NCBI GenBank assembly: GCA_032622095.1
Contig: CP136063.1
Location: forward strand, 143,919,950 to 143,983,949
DNA length: 64,000 nucleotides
Direction of reading: 5' to 3'
Origin: Siphonodentalium dalli
Taxonomy: Eukaryota > Mollusca > Scaphopoda > Gadilida > Siphonodentaliidae
Shown: one piece after another, positions 45,304-57,681 of the stretch
Layout of the letters: every line of letters starts with the position of its first letter
Position numbering within the stretch: position 1 is the first letter of the stretch
Program-made: the position numbers and the translations under genes
Notes under the pieces: model-generated
Seen by the model: only the letters and a program-made list of their open reading frames with translations
What the model was told of the DNA's origin: nothing
Databases searched by the model: none

Positions 45304-46255
45304 GCTCTAAAACTTGGAAAATCGCACTAATGTTGTCCGTAGATACTACCAAACACATGCGGTGGTCAAAATATAAAAATTTAGATTAGCGATGTTTCAA
45401 TTTGTTTTTCCGTTACAAGTTTTGGTGGACTTTTCCAAACGCTTCAGTCCACCCTGGGGTGTACGCGCGCTCTCCGTTGGGCAGGTTGGTTTCATAGTAG
45501 AGCAGTGGAAAGTTTGGGGCGTACCTAGAGTTTATCGATATACCTGCTCATGCATTAGCCTTGCTCCTTCATTAGCCTGTTTGCAATTTGTGTCAAGAAT
45601 AGAGGGTTTGAATCATAGCAATACATATCACCCGTTAACAATGTTTTTCGCTACCAGGAGTAAACCGTCCCCTCTAAAACTTAGAAAATCGCATAAAGTT
45701 GCGCGTGGAAACTACCATGCAACGACATCCAATCGTCAAAAAGTTTTTTATCTCAATATTTGATGGTTTAAGTATTTTTCCCCCTTTGATTTTCGGTGGA
45801 ATTTGCCAAGTTTCAACCCACCTCGACTCGAGATCTCCGTTGGGCAGGTTGCAACGGTCAAATTTTGGGAGACGTACCTACATGATACCGAGGTACGTGA
45901 TCCTACATTAAACTCGCTCCTTCATTAGCCCGTTTAGATTTGGGGCTGAAAAATAAGGTTAGTGATACACTACTTACATATACCTATTTATAGAGTTGCA
46001 CGTGCATAGGACACTACCCATCAGATGCACTCGTCAATTTTTTTATATCACAATATTTGAATTTTGCCAAATTGTTCCGTTTACGATTTCCAGTGGAGTT
46101 TTCCAAAAGTCTCAACCCATACCGACGCGCATTCTCCTTTGTAGTAGAGCGGTCAAACTTTGGAGGCATACGTACAGTATACAGACGTAACTGCTACTGC
46201 ACTACCGTCCTCTTTCATTTACCCGTTTGGATTTGGCGGGGAAATTTTTGAACAT
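45304..46255. repeat. Three degenerate tandem units of about 300-370 bp
   Basis: Shared blocks in order: 'CTCTAAAACTT.GAAAATCGCA', 'TATCTCAATATTTGA', 'CGGTGGAATTT.CCAA', 'TCTCCGTTGGGCAGGTTG', 'GGGCGTACCTA', 'GCTCCTTCATTAGCC.GTTT'. Units begin near 45304, 45671 and, more diverged, 45985. The array ends about 100 bp before the large inverted duplication. Confidence 0.7.
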
Positions 46256-46860
46256 TTAAACTTAGCCGTACATCGGTAATGGTTGGGACAAGAAACTTTA
46301 AAGCGGTACAATCCGGTCCGAATCACTCTTCACATTCGGAATAAGCTATACAAATCGCGACCTGATTTCCATTCTGTCCTAAGTGACATGTTGGTACAAA
46401 ACGTCCGTATTGGTATCGTTGGAATCGGCATCAAATTCCGCGTCTAACGGTACCGGCCCCTAAGCGGTATCTGGTTTTTTTCGCGGTGATATTAGCTATT
46501 CTTTTCTGTCCGTTCTGCATAAAAAACACTATTTCTTAGAACCAGTATGTCCTATAAATAAAACATACTTATAAAGCCAGTTATATCCTGTCATTTAAAA
46601 ACAAAGATGAATTCTATCTTGAGTTTCAGACACAACAAATACTTATTCAGATCGATGTTGTTCTATGTGCAGTTCGGCTTTACGAACTGTCACTTACTAC
46701 AGGATGGAACTGAAATATTTTGCTAAATTCTCTCACATCGAACAGGTTGCAACTCAAGTTGCGATCGAACAGAGAAACTTTTTCCCGCGAAAAGAACACA
46801 CGTAGTCGAGGAGATATTGGTCGACCTCTGCACCCCAGGACTCAACTTCACCCACTAATT

Positions 46861-47850
46861 ACGTGCGCTCGCGCAACAGTATGGCGATCAGACAGATTCG
46901 TAGCTTGGTAGCTTGGTGTCACACTCCATGACGTCACCAAAACGACGTAAAACCTCGTGGCGTTCTGACATTTTTACTCTGCCGCGTTTTTGCTATGTTT
47001 ATTTTATGTGTTGTTTTCGATTATTTGTTTGTTGCCGATATCGCCATTTGTCAGGATTCCCTGTTTCTATATTTAAAACTGGCATGCTCGTAGTTGGCCT
47101 CGATTTCGATTTTTTCTCCCAGGTCAAAATTCGTCAGAGTTATGACAAAAATAGATCGACCTACATTTTCTCCATCAGAAATCTACATCAAAGAGTCTAT
47201 AGACTCCTTCGGGACCTACATAGACTCCTTCATTTGGGTATTTTCACTTATAATTGGGAAGTTTTATCATTTTTGGTTCGTGCGAAGACCTCTTTTTATC
47301 GTGCGGGAAAAGAGAGACATTCAAAACGCGATTTCGTAATTCGACGCAATAGGCTGAATAGCCTAACCTTCAGCAGAGTTCCGGGTCAAATACGACGAAT
47401 GACGTAACACAAAACAAAACGCTTTTGTTAACAAAAACACCGTTTTTGAAGAGTTTATTATTACATAAAATGATCGTTATTGATTAATTATTGATATTTA
47501 TTGTTGCATATTGGCTGCTATCAATATTTACAAAAATAGTACTAATTATTTCTTATAATTGCTCCTTTGGTCAACTTTGACTATCGGAAAATGAAAATGA
47601 AAATATGCCGCTGAAAAAAATGTAATCGATATTAAAATCTCATCCTTTCGGCAACATGGAATTGGTTTTAATTACTTAAATGATTAATATAGTAATTTGC
47701 CTTTTATCTGTGATGAAATGAGAAATGGTAATTGTCTTTTTTTGCTAACATTAAATTAAATTAAATAAATTAAGTAAAATACAGTGAAATTATTTTTTAA
47801 ATTATTGTTTATTACATTTTTGCGCACGTTGGCATCTCTCTGAGTGCATT
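46861..47850. mobile_element. 990-bp insertion in the left arm of the inverted duplication
   Basis: The right arm (reverse complement) reads continuously '...CCCCACTAATTTTCTTTCTT', whereas the left arm reads 'CCCACTAATT', then 990 bp, then 'CTAGTTTTCTTTCTT'. The likely duplicated target is CTAATT / CTAGTT. The insert begins ACGTGCGCTC and has GCGCACGT about 28 bp from its other end, a possible inverted terminus. A 164-codon plus-strand frame (46913-47407) inside has no known domain. Confidence 0.7.
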
Positions 47851-49162
47851 CTAGTTTTCTTTCTTAATGTCTCCTCTAATTTTTTTTCGGTTGTTAACAC
47901 GAACAAAAAGTGGCCACAGAGACTTCAGACAAGATGGCGTCCATCATGGCGTCCATTTTTTGTATGCACCAGGTCTCTTTGATCGCCGTTATCGTAAAGA
48001 TTATATAAAATGCGGTCTTGTTTTCTGCTCGATTCATTATGCCAATATATAACCCTTACAAATTAGCCAAAAGTCCGACACCATAATCTAATATGGCGGT
48101 CAAGATGGCCGCCGAAATGTGAAAATATGCTATTTTTCTGACATTTGTCCACTTTTTGTTTATCTCTATGGGAATATATTGACATCTTGGCATGAATTTA
48201 TACATTTATCGTATAGAAGAATCATTGACGAACACAATGGGATCATAATATATATTAATTGTGGGATATTCAAAGTTTGTCCGATATCACTTTTTTCCAA
48301 ATGCCGATATAATAGGTCAAAGCCGAATCGACGCTAATAACGCGATGTAATGTTTCGAATCAATGAAAGTTATTGCTATCATAACAACACCCATGCATAT
48401 ATGTGCAGGAGATAATCGAGCTATGATTCCACTTATACCTGATTTGAGGAATATTCACCCAAATCCAAGATGGCGGCCAAAATGGCCACCAGAAATAGAA
48501 AAATTGCCGAAAATCCCTGATTTTAACTGCAGTGAGCGTTATTGTCACGACAACTCCACCTGCTTATTATTGTGAATTGGGAACACTTAGACGAAGAACT
48601 GTCATTGTACCATATCCAAATAAAAGTTTCCAAAATGGCGCCACAATGGCACCGAAATTCCCCCATATTCATATCATTGGATACTATTGTCGAGACAACT
48701 CCACCCATGCTTAGAGTTGAGTTGGAAGTACTGAGTTACAAGAATTTTTTTCTTCCAAATCGAACATGGCGGCCAAAATGGCCACCGAAATTTTAAAACA
48801 GGCCTACATTCCTTAATTTCCTATACTTTCTTACGATGGGCGTTAATGTTTCGCGATTTCTACCCCCATTACATGTTGAAATGGAATATTGATATGAAGT
48901 ATTCATTTGAGTTTAACAATTGATACTCACAGTCAAAATGGCGGCTAAATTGGCGTCCAGAAATTGAAAAGAAATCGATATTTTCACATACTAATTTCAA
49001 CTTTTTGTCATAATATAAATATTTCTGGACGAAACTGTACATAAACAATCTATTAGTTTAACTTAATACGTATCAACGTGCATAACATGGCTTGTATCCT
49101 TCTGGAAAGTCGAAAACCCACCATTAATATCGCGATGTGGCATTTCGAAATCCATTCTCCAC

Positions 49163-49360
49163 TTAGCACCGATAATGGCCGTAACCGTAGGTGCGCCGAA
49201 TAGTAATATTAGAACAATTACCTGATAACAGATTCTGATTTGCCACATCACCTCCATAATTATTTGGACCAGCTTCCATTTCTTTGTCTGGTAAATCTGG
49301 GTCGCTCACATCGACGAAGTATTCAACACCTCCTGGGAGAAGGGTTCCTCTAATCATAAC
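49163..49360 (-). pseudogene. Exon-like remnant in the left arm of the inverted duplication
   Basis: The minus frame reads 'RGTLLPGGVEYFVDVSDPDL', then 'PDKEMEAGPNNYGGDVANQN', and meets a good donor CTGTTATCAG|GTAATT at 49222/49221. The inverted copy at about 50830-50949 keeps the alignment, 'GGACCAG/CTGGTCC' and a GT at the matching place, but has several stops. This suggests a real, spliced gene was carried in the duplicated unit, with one copy decayed further. Family unknown. Confidence 0.4.
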
Positions 49361-49573
49361 GTTTCAAACAATTCATTCTCCGGTGTCTAGCTTACGATTT
49401 TAAATATGCTAAATATGGGATTTGTGCGTCATCTTAAACTAGAAAGGCATATGGTCGATGAATATACAAGCTTGCATAATGTCATCTCTATGTATGTGTC
49501 TCATACCCCATGGGGATAACGACATGTACACCTGGCGAACCAATTAGCTAGTCACTTCTCAATAGATGGTTCG

Positions 49574-49969
49574 TCAACTCACAAACTTAGCGAACGCATC
49601 GGCATATGTGGACAACTTCGGCATTGTTTCGAAGGTTGCTAGCTGTCTTATTCCCTTGGATAGATGTATATCTGCTAAGGAGAAGACAATAATGTACCGA
49701 CTACCCACACTTCTTGACCATGATCCTAAGGAAACTGTGTGATGTCCCGCAGTCGTCTCGTCAAATAGCTCCCACCAGAGAAGAACAATACTCGCGGTGT
49801 TAGTTTGTGGACATACGCCATGATAGTGGGAATGAAATAAATTGGCCATGGTAAAATGGTCGGAATGGTGATGTTGCCAAGAAATCACTTGGTGTACCCA
49901 ACGTATGTTGAACTGAATGCAAGAACACGTCAACGTAACATTCCTCTGGGTGTTCTTCGCGTTGAACAT
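49574..49969 (-). pseudogene. Second exon-like remnant near the axis of the inverted duplication
   Basis: A 131-codon minus frame runs to a possible donor TTT|GTGAGT. Its homologue in the right arm (plus strand 50260-50500) is aligned with indels and reads in a different frame, so the ancestral coding frame cannot be assigned by eye. Conserved blocks include 'CACTATCATG', 'CCACAAACTAACACCG' and 'AAGAAGTGTGGGTA'. No domain recognised. Confidence 0.3.
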
Positions 49970-52900
49970 TTCACCCTTGTGTTGATGGCATTTGTACGTT
50001 CTTGAACCATATCGACCACCACCCAGTGTGTGTATGACATATCAACCAACTATGAAAGGCATCGTCTTTAAGACTGCACCCCAGTCTGGATGGGGCTTAT
50101 ATAGTAGTAGCCAGTGGTACATGCCTGGTCCAGTTGATTGTGAACGGCTTCCAAACGGATGGGAACAATCTTAGCATACAAGGAAAGCAAAGCCACACAT
50201 GAGATCATGTCTGAATCTAAAACATACCAAAAGAAGGGCGGTGCAGTCATGGTCCAATTTCATTTCCACTATCATGACACATGCCAACAAACTAGCACCG
50301 TGCGTATTGTGCGTATTGTTCGATGATACAATTGCTGTACGCAACAAGATTTTTCTTTTGTTCGTGGTCAAGATGTGTGGGTATGTTGTGCATTATGGTC
50401 TTCTACGCCTTAGCAGAAAGGCATCCGTCAAATGTCTGGCTTTCAACATTCGAAGCCATATACATATGTTGTCCGGGTACGTCAGTGCATTATATTAGTA
50501 TGTGAATTGATGAACCATATATTTTGAAGTGGCTGTTTGGTAAGATCACCAGGTGTATATGTTGTTATCCCCATTAAGTCACCAAAGCTGAAAACACGCA
50601 GATAGCGAGGTCCTTCTGAAAGCTAGTATACGCATCGACCACATTCCTTTCTAGTTTATCGCACAAAATAACGCTCAGATCCCATAATTATGTAGCATCT
50701 GATTTATACCATAAGCTATACCACGAATGAAGATCGCGAAGAATAAGGATAGGAATTCCCAGCTTTCGAGACAAATGCGTGAGCTGGACACCGGCATAAA
50801 TTATGTATTGTTTGAAATATTCCGATTAGTGGGGCCTTTCTAAAAAGAAGTGTAGAAAACTGTGATGGTGTGAGAGATATAGATTAATCTGACGAAGAGA
50901 CGGAAACTGGTCCATGCAGATAATGCTGAATGTGGCAAATCAGAATAAGGTCAGGTACTGTTGTTTTGATTTTTGGAGGCCATACTATGGCTATTTGGCG
51001 CACCTAAACGGCCATTATGGGCGCATATGGTGCACAATGGATTTCGAAATGCCACATTGCGATGATTAATTGTGGATTTTCATCTTTCCAGAAGGCTACG
51101 ACTTATGTTGAAACTAATAAATGGCCTATATTATGTACAGTGTCGTCCATACCTATCGATATAATGACACAAAGTTGAAATTAGTATGTGATAATATCGA
51201 CTTCTTTTCAATTTCTGGCCGCCAGATTGGCCACCATCTTGACTGTGAGAGTTTGCCAAACTCAAATGAATACGTCATATCAATGTTCCATATGAACATG
51301 TAATTGTGGGCAGAATTCGCGTAACAATAACGACCATCGAAAGAAAGTAAAGGAATGTGAGCTTGATTTCAAATTTCGGTCTCCATTTTGGCCGCCATCT
51401 TCGATTTTGAAATCAATTTATTGTATGAGATGCAAGGTAATTACTTCACCTCAGTATTTCCAAATCAACTGTCCGCATGTGTGCAGTTGTCTCGAAAATA
51501 ATGCCCAATAATTTGAATATGAGGGAATTTCGGTGATTTTTCAAAATCTTTCCGCCATTGTGGGCGCCATTTTAGATCTTGGGAACTTTTATTTGGATAT
51601 GGTATAACGAAAGTACTTCGCCTAAGTGTTCCCAACTCACAATAGTTAACAGGTGTGGAATTGTCGTGACAATAACGCTCACTGATGTTTAAATCAGCAA
51701 TTTTTGGCGATTTTTCTATTTCTGGTGGCCATTTTGGCCGCCGTCTTGGATTCGGGAAATATTCCACAACTCAGGTATAAGAGGAATCCTAGCTCGAGTA
51801 TCTCCTGCACATATATATGCATGGGTGTTGTTATGATAACAATAACTTTCATTGATTCGAAACATTACATCGCGTTATTAGTGTTGGTTCGGCTTTGACC
51901 TATTATACCAGCATTTGTGAAACGTGTTATTGGACAAAACTATCCCGCTATGAATGTATATTATGATCCCATTGTGTTCGTCAATGACTCTTCTAGACGA
52001 TAAATGTATAAATTTACGCCAATATGCCAAGATTTTCCCATAGAGACAAACGAAAGGTGGTAAAATGTAAGAAAAATAGCATATATTCACATTTCGGCGG
52101 ACATCTTGGCCGCCATATTGGATTCTGGTGTCGGACTTTTGGCTAATTTGTGAGGGTTGTATATTAGCATAACGAATCGAGCGGAAAACAAGACCGCTTT
52201 TTATATCATCTTTACTATAACGGCGATCAAAAAGATCTGATGCATATATACAAAATGGCCGCCACGATGGACGCCATCTTGTCTGGAGTCTCTGCGGCCA
52301 CTTTTTTTTCTTGTTAACAACCGAAACGAATTAGAGGAGACATTAAGAAAGAAAATTAGTGGGGTGAAATTGAGTCCTGGTTGGGTGCAGATGTCGACCA
52401 ATATCTCCTGGACTAATATATACGCGTCAAATTCGCAATGTATCATTAACGAAGAGTACATTCCATGAAGCCATATCAACATTACGTATGCAATATATCA
52501 TCAAGAGTCGCGTGCTTTCCATACAACACCAATTCAAAACGCTTGTTTCTATGTCGATGTGCTGGCTAACTGTTCCAAAGAGCGCACATATCACACTCTG
52601 CTCACATTGTAATCTCTAATTCTATCATGTTATACGGTAAATTGAGACTAAATATTTCTTCATGTTGTCCCAAGTGCGTATTATCTCTTTTATAATCACC
52701 ACTTGGAACAGACCGGTCCTGAAAAAAAATCCGTTTCCATAGTGTCCCACGAAAAATATTCTACTAAGACTGAGTCCATATTGTGCTAAATGCAAAAAAT
52801 CGCACCCACCTCCCGAATCTGGTCGAAATATCATATAAGAAAGAGCATCTCCTTATCGAAGTTGGTGGTTATTGGCAGAATGAATACTGATTTATCGGCA

Positions 52901-53026
52901 GATACCAGGATATCCACCATAAGTCTAATAACAACCAATTGCCAGAACTTTGAAATTTAAAAATCGATTTATATTACTCGGAAACACAAAAAATGCACTT
53001 AGGACAGAATAGAAATCAGGTCGCGA

Positions 53027-53509
53027 AATGTAAAACCGCTGGACTGGCATATCGATGTGTGCATACGGTCCAATTTTCTATGCTTTGCTCCTTATAATTT
53101 CCGAGATAAACGCTGACAATATTCGTTATGCGACTATTAAAGGCATACAACTCATGGGCCCCAACATACATAAACACTTTCAGTGTGCTACTCCTTATAC
53201 TTTCCGAGTAATAGTGGTTACAAAAGCGTATAGTATAATAATAATAATAGTGAACAATAATCGTAAAAGGGCCATAACTCCGTAAAGAAATGTTGGTCCG
53301 AAATCAGGATACCATTATTTTCAGTAGACCTTAGGTGCCTACATTCGCTAGAGATTTCGCGTTCCAACTGCCATTATCGTCTTTGAGTATTTCCAATTAA
53401 ACAGAAAACAGCCGCAATAGAAAAACTGTAAACTTCCTTGGTTACACCATGGAAGTATAATTATTGCTTTATTGGAGAAATGTTTTGATATGTTGCAGGC
53501 ATGTTTAGG
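53027..53509. other. No feature recognised
   Basis: AT-rich spacer between the inverted duplication and the 54-bp array. Confidence 0.5.
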
Positions 53510-55375
53510 ATCACATATGTTTCACAATTAGACAATATATGAAATAATTTGGGTCATTTTAAGACATGCTATTTTCCACAAAAAGACAACATATGAAATT
53601 GTTTGGGTCCTTGTGGGACATGCTATTTTTCACAAATTGGCAACCTATGAGATACCGTGGGTCACTTTAAGAGATGTTATCTTTCACAATAGACAACATA
53701 TTTAATAATTTTGGTCCTTTTGAGATATGCTATTTTTCACAGATGAAATCATTTTCATCCTTTTGTGACATCTGTTTCACAATTAGACAATATTTGAAAT
53801 ATTTTGGGTCCTTTTAAGACATGTTATTTTTCACAAACAGATAACATGTAAAATAATTTGGGTCCTTCTGACGCTATTTTTCAGAAAGATATGAGATAAT
53901 TTGGGTCCCTTGTGGACATATTATCTTGCTAAAATTGACAACATGTAACATATTGTTAGATAACATATGGACTAAGTTAGGTCCTTTTGGGACTTGCTAT
54001 TTCTCACGAATAAACAACATATGAAATAATTTGTGTGACATGCTATTTTTCACAGACAACATATGAAATAATTTGGGTCCTTATTAGACTTGCTATTTTT
54101 CATAAATTGGCAATCTATGAAATAATTTGGGTCCTTTTGATGCATGCTATTTTTCACAATTGGTCAACATATGAAATAATTTGGGTCATTTTGAAACATG
54201 ATTTTTGTCACAGGTAGACATATGAAATGGTCCTTTTGTGACATGATATGTTTCACAATTGGACAATATTTTGCAATAATTTGCGTCTTTTTAAGACAAG
54301 ATAATTTTCACAAAAAGACAACATATATAGTAATTTGGGTCCTTGTCGAACATGCTATTTTTCAGACAACATATGAAATAATTTGGGCCCCTTTGTGACA
54401 TGCTATTTGTCACAAATTGAAACCATATGGCATACTTTGGGTCCCTTTGAGAGATGTTATCTTTCACAATGTATAACATGTGTAACAATTTAGATCCTTT
54501 TGAGACATGTTATTTTTCACAAATATACAACAAATGAAATAATTTGGGTCCTTTTGAAACATGATTTTTTTCACAGGTTGACATATGAAATGGTCCTTTT
54601 GTGACATGATATGTTTCACAATTAGACAATATTTGCAATAATTTGGGTCTTTTTAAGACAAGTTATTTTTCACAAAAAGACAATATATATATAATAATTT
54701 GGGTCCTTGTCGAACGTGCTATTTTTCAGACAACATGTGAAATAATTTGGGTCCCTTTGGGGCATGCTATTTGTCACAAAGTGAAACCATATGACATACT
54801 TTGGGTCCATTTGAGATATGTTATCTTTCTCAATGTATAACATGTGTAATAATTTGGATCCTTTTGAGACATGTTATGTTTCACAAATATACAACATATG
54901 AAATAATTTGGGTCCTTTTGAGACTTGCTATTTTTCACAAATAGATAACAAATGAGATAATTTGGGTCCTTTTGAGACTTGGTATTTTTCACAAATAGAC
55001 AACATATGAAATAATTTGGGTCCATTTGAGAGATGATCTTTTTCAGACAACATATGTAATAATTAGGATCCCTTTAAGAGATGATTATTTTCAGACAACA
55101 TGTGTAATAATTAGGATCCCTTTGAGACATGCTTTTATTTCTCCTATTGACAACATTCGGTCCCTTTCAGAGATGTTAACTAATAATTTGTTCCTTTTGA
55201 GACTTGCTATTTTTCACAAATATATCACATATGAAATAATTTGTGTCCTGTGACATGCTATTTTTTTCAGACAACATGAAATAATGGGGTCCTTTTGAGA
55301 CATGCCATTTTTCACAATTAGACAACATATGAAATAATTTGGGTCCTTTTGAAACGTGTTTCTTTTCACAAATAG
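53510..55375. repeat. 54-bp minisatellite, about 33 copies
   Basis: Head-to-tail units of the type 'ACATATGAAATAATTTGGGT' + 'CCTTTTGAGACTTGCTAT' + 'TTTTCACAAATAGACA'. The anchors at 54904, 54958 and 55012 give an exact 54-bp period, with shorter and longer variants elsewhere. 54 equals 18 codons, so every frame repeats as an 18-residue peptide (minus strand: 'SQKDPNYFICCLFVKNSK'), but stops break long reading and I do not propose a protein. The array lies about 370 bp beyond the stop codon of the SLC22-type gene. Confidence 0.92.
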
Positions 55376-55740
55376 ACCAAACAATCGTTGCATCGGTGTA
55401 CTGTTTGTGCCATTTGATCAATAGTTCCCTGCTTGTTTTTAAATTTCCAGGCACAGAGTAAGCCATTTACAAAACTAGTAATTCGTAATAACGCGTCTTA
55501 TCACCAGTTGGACGGAAAAATAGAAGGGTACACAAATAAAATCCTCAAAATAATTGTTTACACTAAAATGTCAAGTTGGAAACAAGCAGATACTGAAAAT
55601 AGACAGACGTGTGGTATATACACACCGTTTTCATGTGGCTTTTAACGTTAAAAAATAAACATTTGACATATGGCATCCGGCTATTTCAAGAACACAGAAC
55701 GGTGGCTTCACAATTGTTATCCGCCACATAAATCACTATC

Positions 55741-55941
55741 CTAAAGTCGAGAAACTCGAGGCTCCATCTCAAAGAGTCCCTTATTTCCCTGCGTGCTCTG
55801 TTTTTTTGTCATCATAGCGACATCATCCACAGTCTGGGGTAGATCTTCCTCTCCTGTTTCTGGTAGTATTCGCAAAAGAAATGTTTGTAGTATACACAGT
55901 GCTGCAAAGATAGTGCTAGGCGCCCAGTAAGCAACAGTCGA
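55741..55941 (-). CDS. SLC22-type organic ion transporter, terminal exon
   Basis: The acceptor TTTTCCTTGCAG precedes 55941. In phase 0 the exon encodes 66 residues: 'STVAYWAPSTIFAALCILQT', then 'FLLRILPETGEEDLPQTVDD', then a polar cytoplasmic tail ending 'MEPRVSRL' and TAG at 55741. This is the last membrane helix and the 'LPET.....P.T..D' signature of the SLC22 branch of the major facilitator superfamily. These are plasma-membrane carriers for organic cations, anions or carnitine. Substrate cannot be told from this half. It joins in phase to the exon at 57754. Confidence 0.92.
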   Translation of the reverse strand, partial: STVAYWAPSTIFAALCILQTFLLRILPETGEEDLPQTVDDVAMMTKKQSTQGNKGLFEMEPRVSRL

Positions 55942-57681
55942 CTGCAAGGAAAAGAGTAATTTACGATTCAAGACAGGAATTACGCTTTGGTCAGATTCTT
56001 TATCTGAAGTCTACCATTATGGCTACGTGGATATTCGTGGTCGAAATTGAAATGGTCGATTGGCCTATCAGTGACACTTACTACTGGTGCTGATTGGCAG
56101 TTCACCGCTGAGATAAAGTGCCATGGAGGTTTGGCTGAATTATTTAACCCCATCGGTAATCTATGTGGGTTTTATATCACCGTTCACCGTACATGCGCAA
56201 ATGAATTTCACACCGCATCTAAATCACCTTATATAAGTAATTTCAGTTAAATTTTCTCTGTCTGATTAACCAACGATTATTATAAATTTGGCATTGAATA
56301 AATATATACAGCAATAAAACGTATAATCAAATCGTGATCGATTGCCTATATATGGAGCGATCGAATTTCATTTCTTTACAGAGCTTATGTTCTACACGTA
56401 ATTATTGCTGTTTGTCTACCAGATACGGTCATTTGCGGAGGAATTTGTTCGTTTTGAGCGTTGATCAGACCAAAATAATCGTCTGGCTTGACATTCCGAA
56501 TTACGTATACATATGTCCAACAATCTCAAATGCGAATACAACTGCATGTTCATGAATAAATACTTAAATAGCATGGCTGTGTTACACTATGTCCTGTTCC
56601 GTGGTTGGTCAACTGCCAACTGTGGCACCCGTTTCATGCCCCAATAACATACCGTAACACGAACACGACGTCACAAATTTATGACGTAATCTGACATAAT
56701 CACTAAAAACGGTCAGCAGAATAATTGGACGCGCTTTAAAAAGTGCGGCCAAATTGCATCTGAAGCCAGTTATTTATATCGATCACGTTATCGTACGTTG
56801 CTTGGAAATATTATATTGGGCTGACTTAAAGTGCTTCGTGCAAGTCTCAAATTTTCGGCAGAATAAGAATACATTAAGCTATTTCATGCGAATAGATCAC
56901 CAAAAGTTATATAAACATAAGAAATTAATGTAGTGGGTGTGGTTGTTAATAGATATGTGCTGTGGTCGTTGTGGCACATTTAGTGAGAATCGCTTCGCGG
57001 TTCACCCAAATGTGCCCCAACGAACACAGCGCCCCAAAAACACACACACTACATTCATTTCTTAAATGTCCGTTTGCTGTGGAAACACAGGTGTATATAT
57101 GCATATGCACACCGAACTCAAATTCAAATTTTTAACTATTTGAATGTGAGTCTGACTCTCGAGTTTGGATATTCAGATGGAACTTTAGTTCTTAATTTGA
57201 TTCTAAAGGAAGTACCATTTGGTTTTTCAGTTGGTTCTAAAGGAACAATCAATTGGTTAGATCGGAACCTATTGGTTAACATATTGTTCTCATGGTGTGG
57301 AACCAATAATCGTATTCAGAACATACTGGTTACAAATACAGGACAACATTTCAGAAAAATCGGTTCTAGTAATTAATTGCGAGCGAGGAATCGTTTGGTT
57401 CCCAGATAAGTTATACACGCGTAACTAAACGTCGCGTTTAGAACCTACTGATTCACAAATGGGTTCATCGTGGGGAATCCAGAAAAGAATCATTTGGTTC
57501 CAACTGGTCTAGAGCCAACTGGTACTATGGCTACTAAGAACTAAATGGTTCCCTACGTTGGTTACACATACAGGACAAGCTGGAGAACCATTGAAAAACC
57601 AGTTGGTTACAAATAAGAGTGTGATAGATGTGTCGCAATAGACTGCATTGTCTCAATAAAGATCATAAGTTGATACTTTAC
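55942..57681. other. Intron of the SLC22-type gene
   Basis: 1.74 kb. No exon. It holds the GGTTC-word island at 57190-57610. Confidence 0.7.
57190..57610. repeat. Island of ATTTGGTTC / GAACCAAT words in an intron
   Basis: Words such as 'ATTTGGTTC', 'CAACTGGT', 'ATTGGTTA' and complements 'GGAACCAATA', 'GAACCTA', 'GAACCATTGA' alternate over 400 bp, with 'TACAGGACAA' recurring near 57340 and 57569. Similar in style to the perfect-palindrome islands at 15.2-23.3 kb but more decayed. Confidence 0.55.

Larger units (their letters stand above)
46352..53026. repeat. 6.7-kb inverted duplication (giant foldback)
   Basis: Landmarks on the left recur in order and inverted on the right. 46352-46384 ('CGCGACCTGATTTCC' ... 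'CTGTCCTAAGTG') pairs with 52996-53026. 46811-46856 ('GAGATATTGGTCGACCTCTG') pairs with about 52365-52410. 47855-48130 pairs with about 52080-52350, 48355-48560 with about 51660-51870, and 49100-49290 with about 50895-51100. About 49500-49900 pairs with about 50260-50560. Allowing for a 990-bp insertion in the left arm, the axis is near 50.1-50.2 kb. Arm identity looks roughly 70-85%, so the duplication is old. Such a structure could be a foldback transposon or a palindromic rearrangement. Confidence 0.85.

Noticed and set aside
46913-47407. A 164-codon frame inside the 990-bp insertion
   Set aside because: No recognisable domain, unusual composition rich in Phe, Arg and Tyr, and no second copy to compare; not called as a gene.
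53510-55375. Regular repeats resembling a CRISPR array
   Set aside because: The units are head-to-tail without unique spacers and the DNA is clearly from an animal genome.
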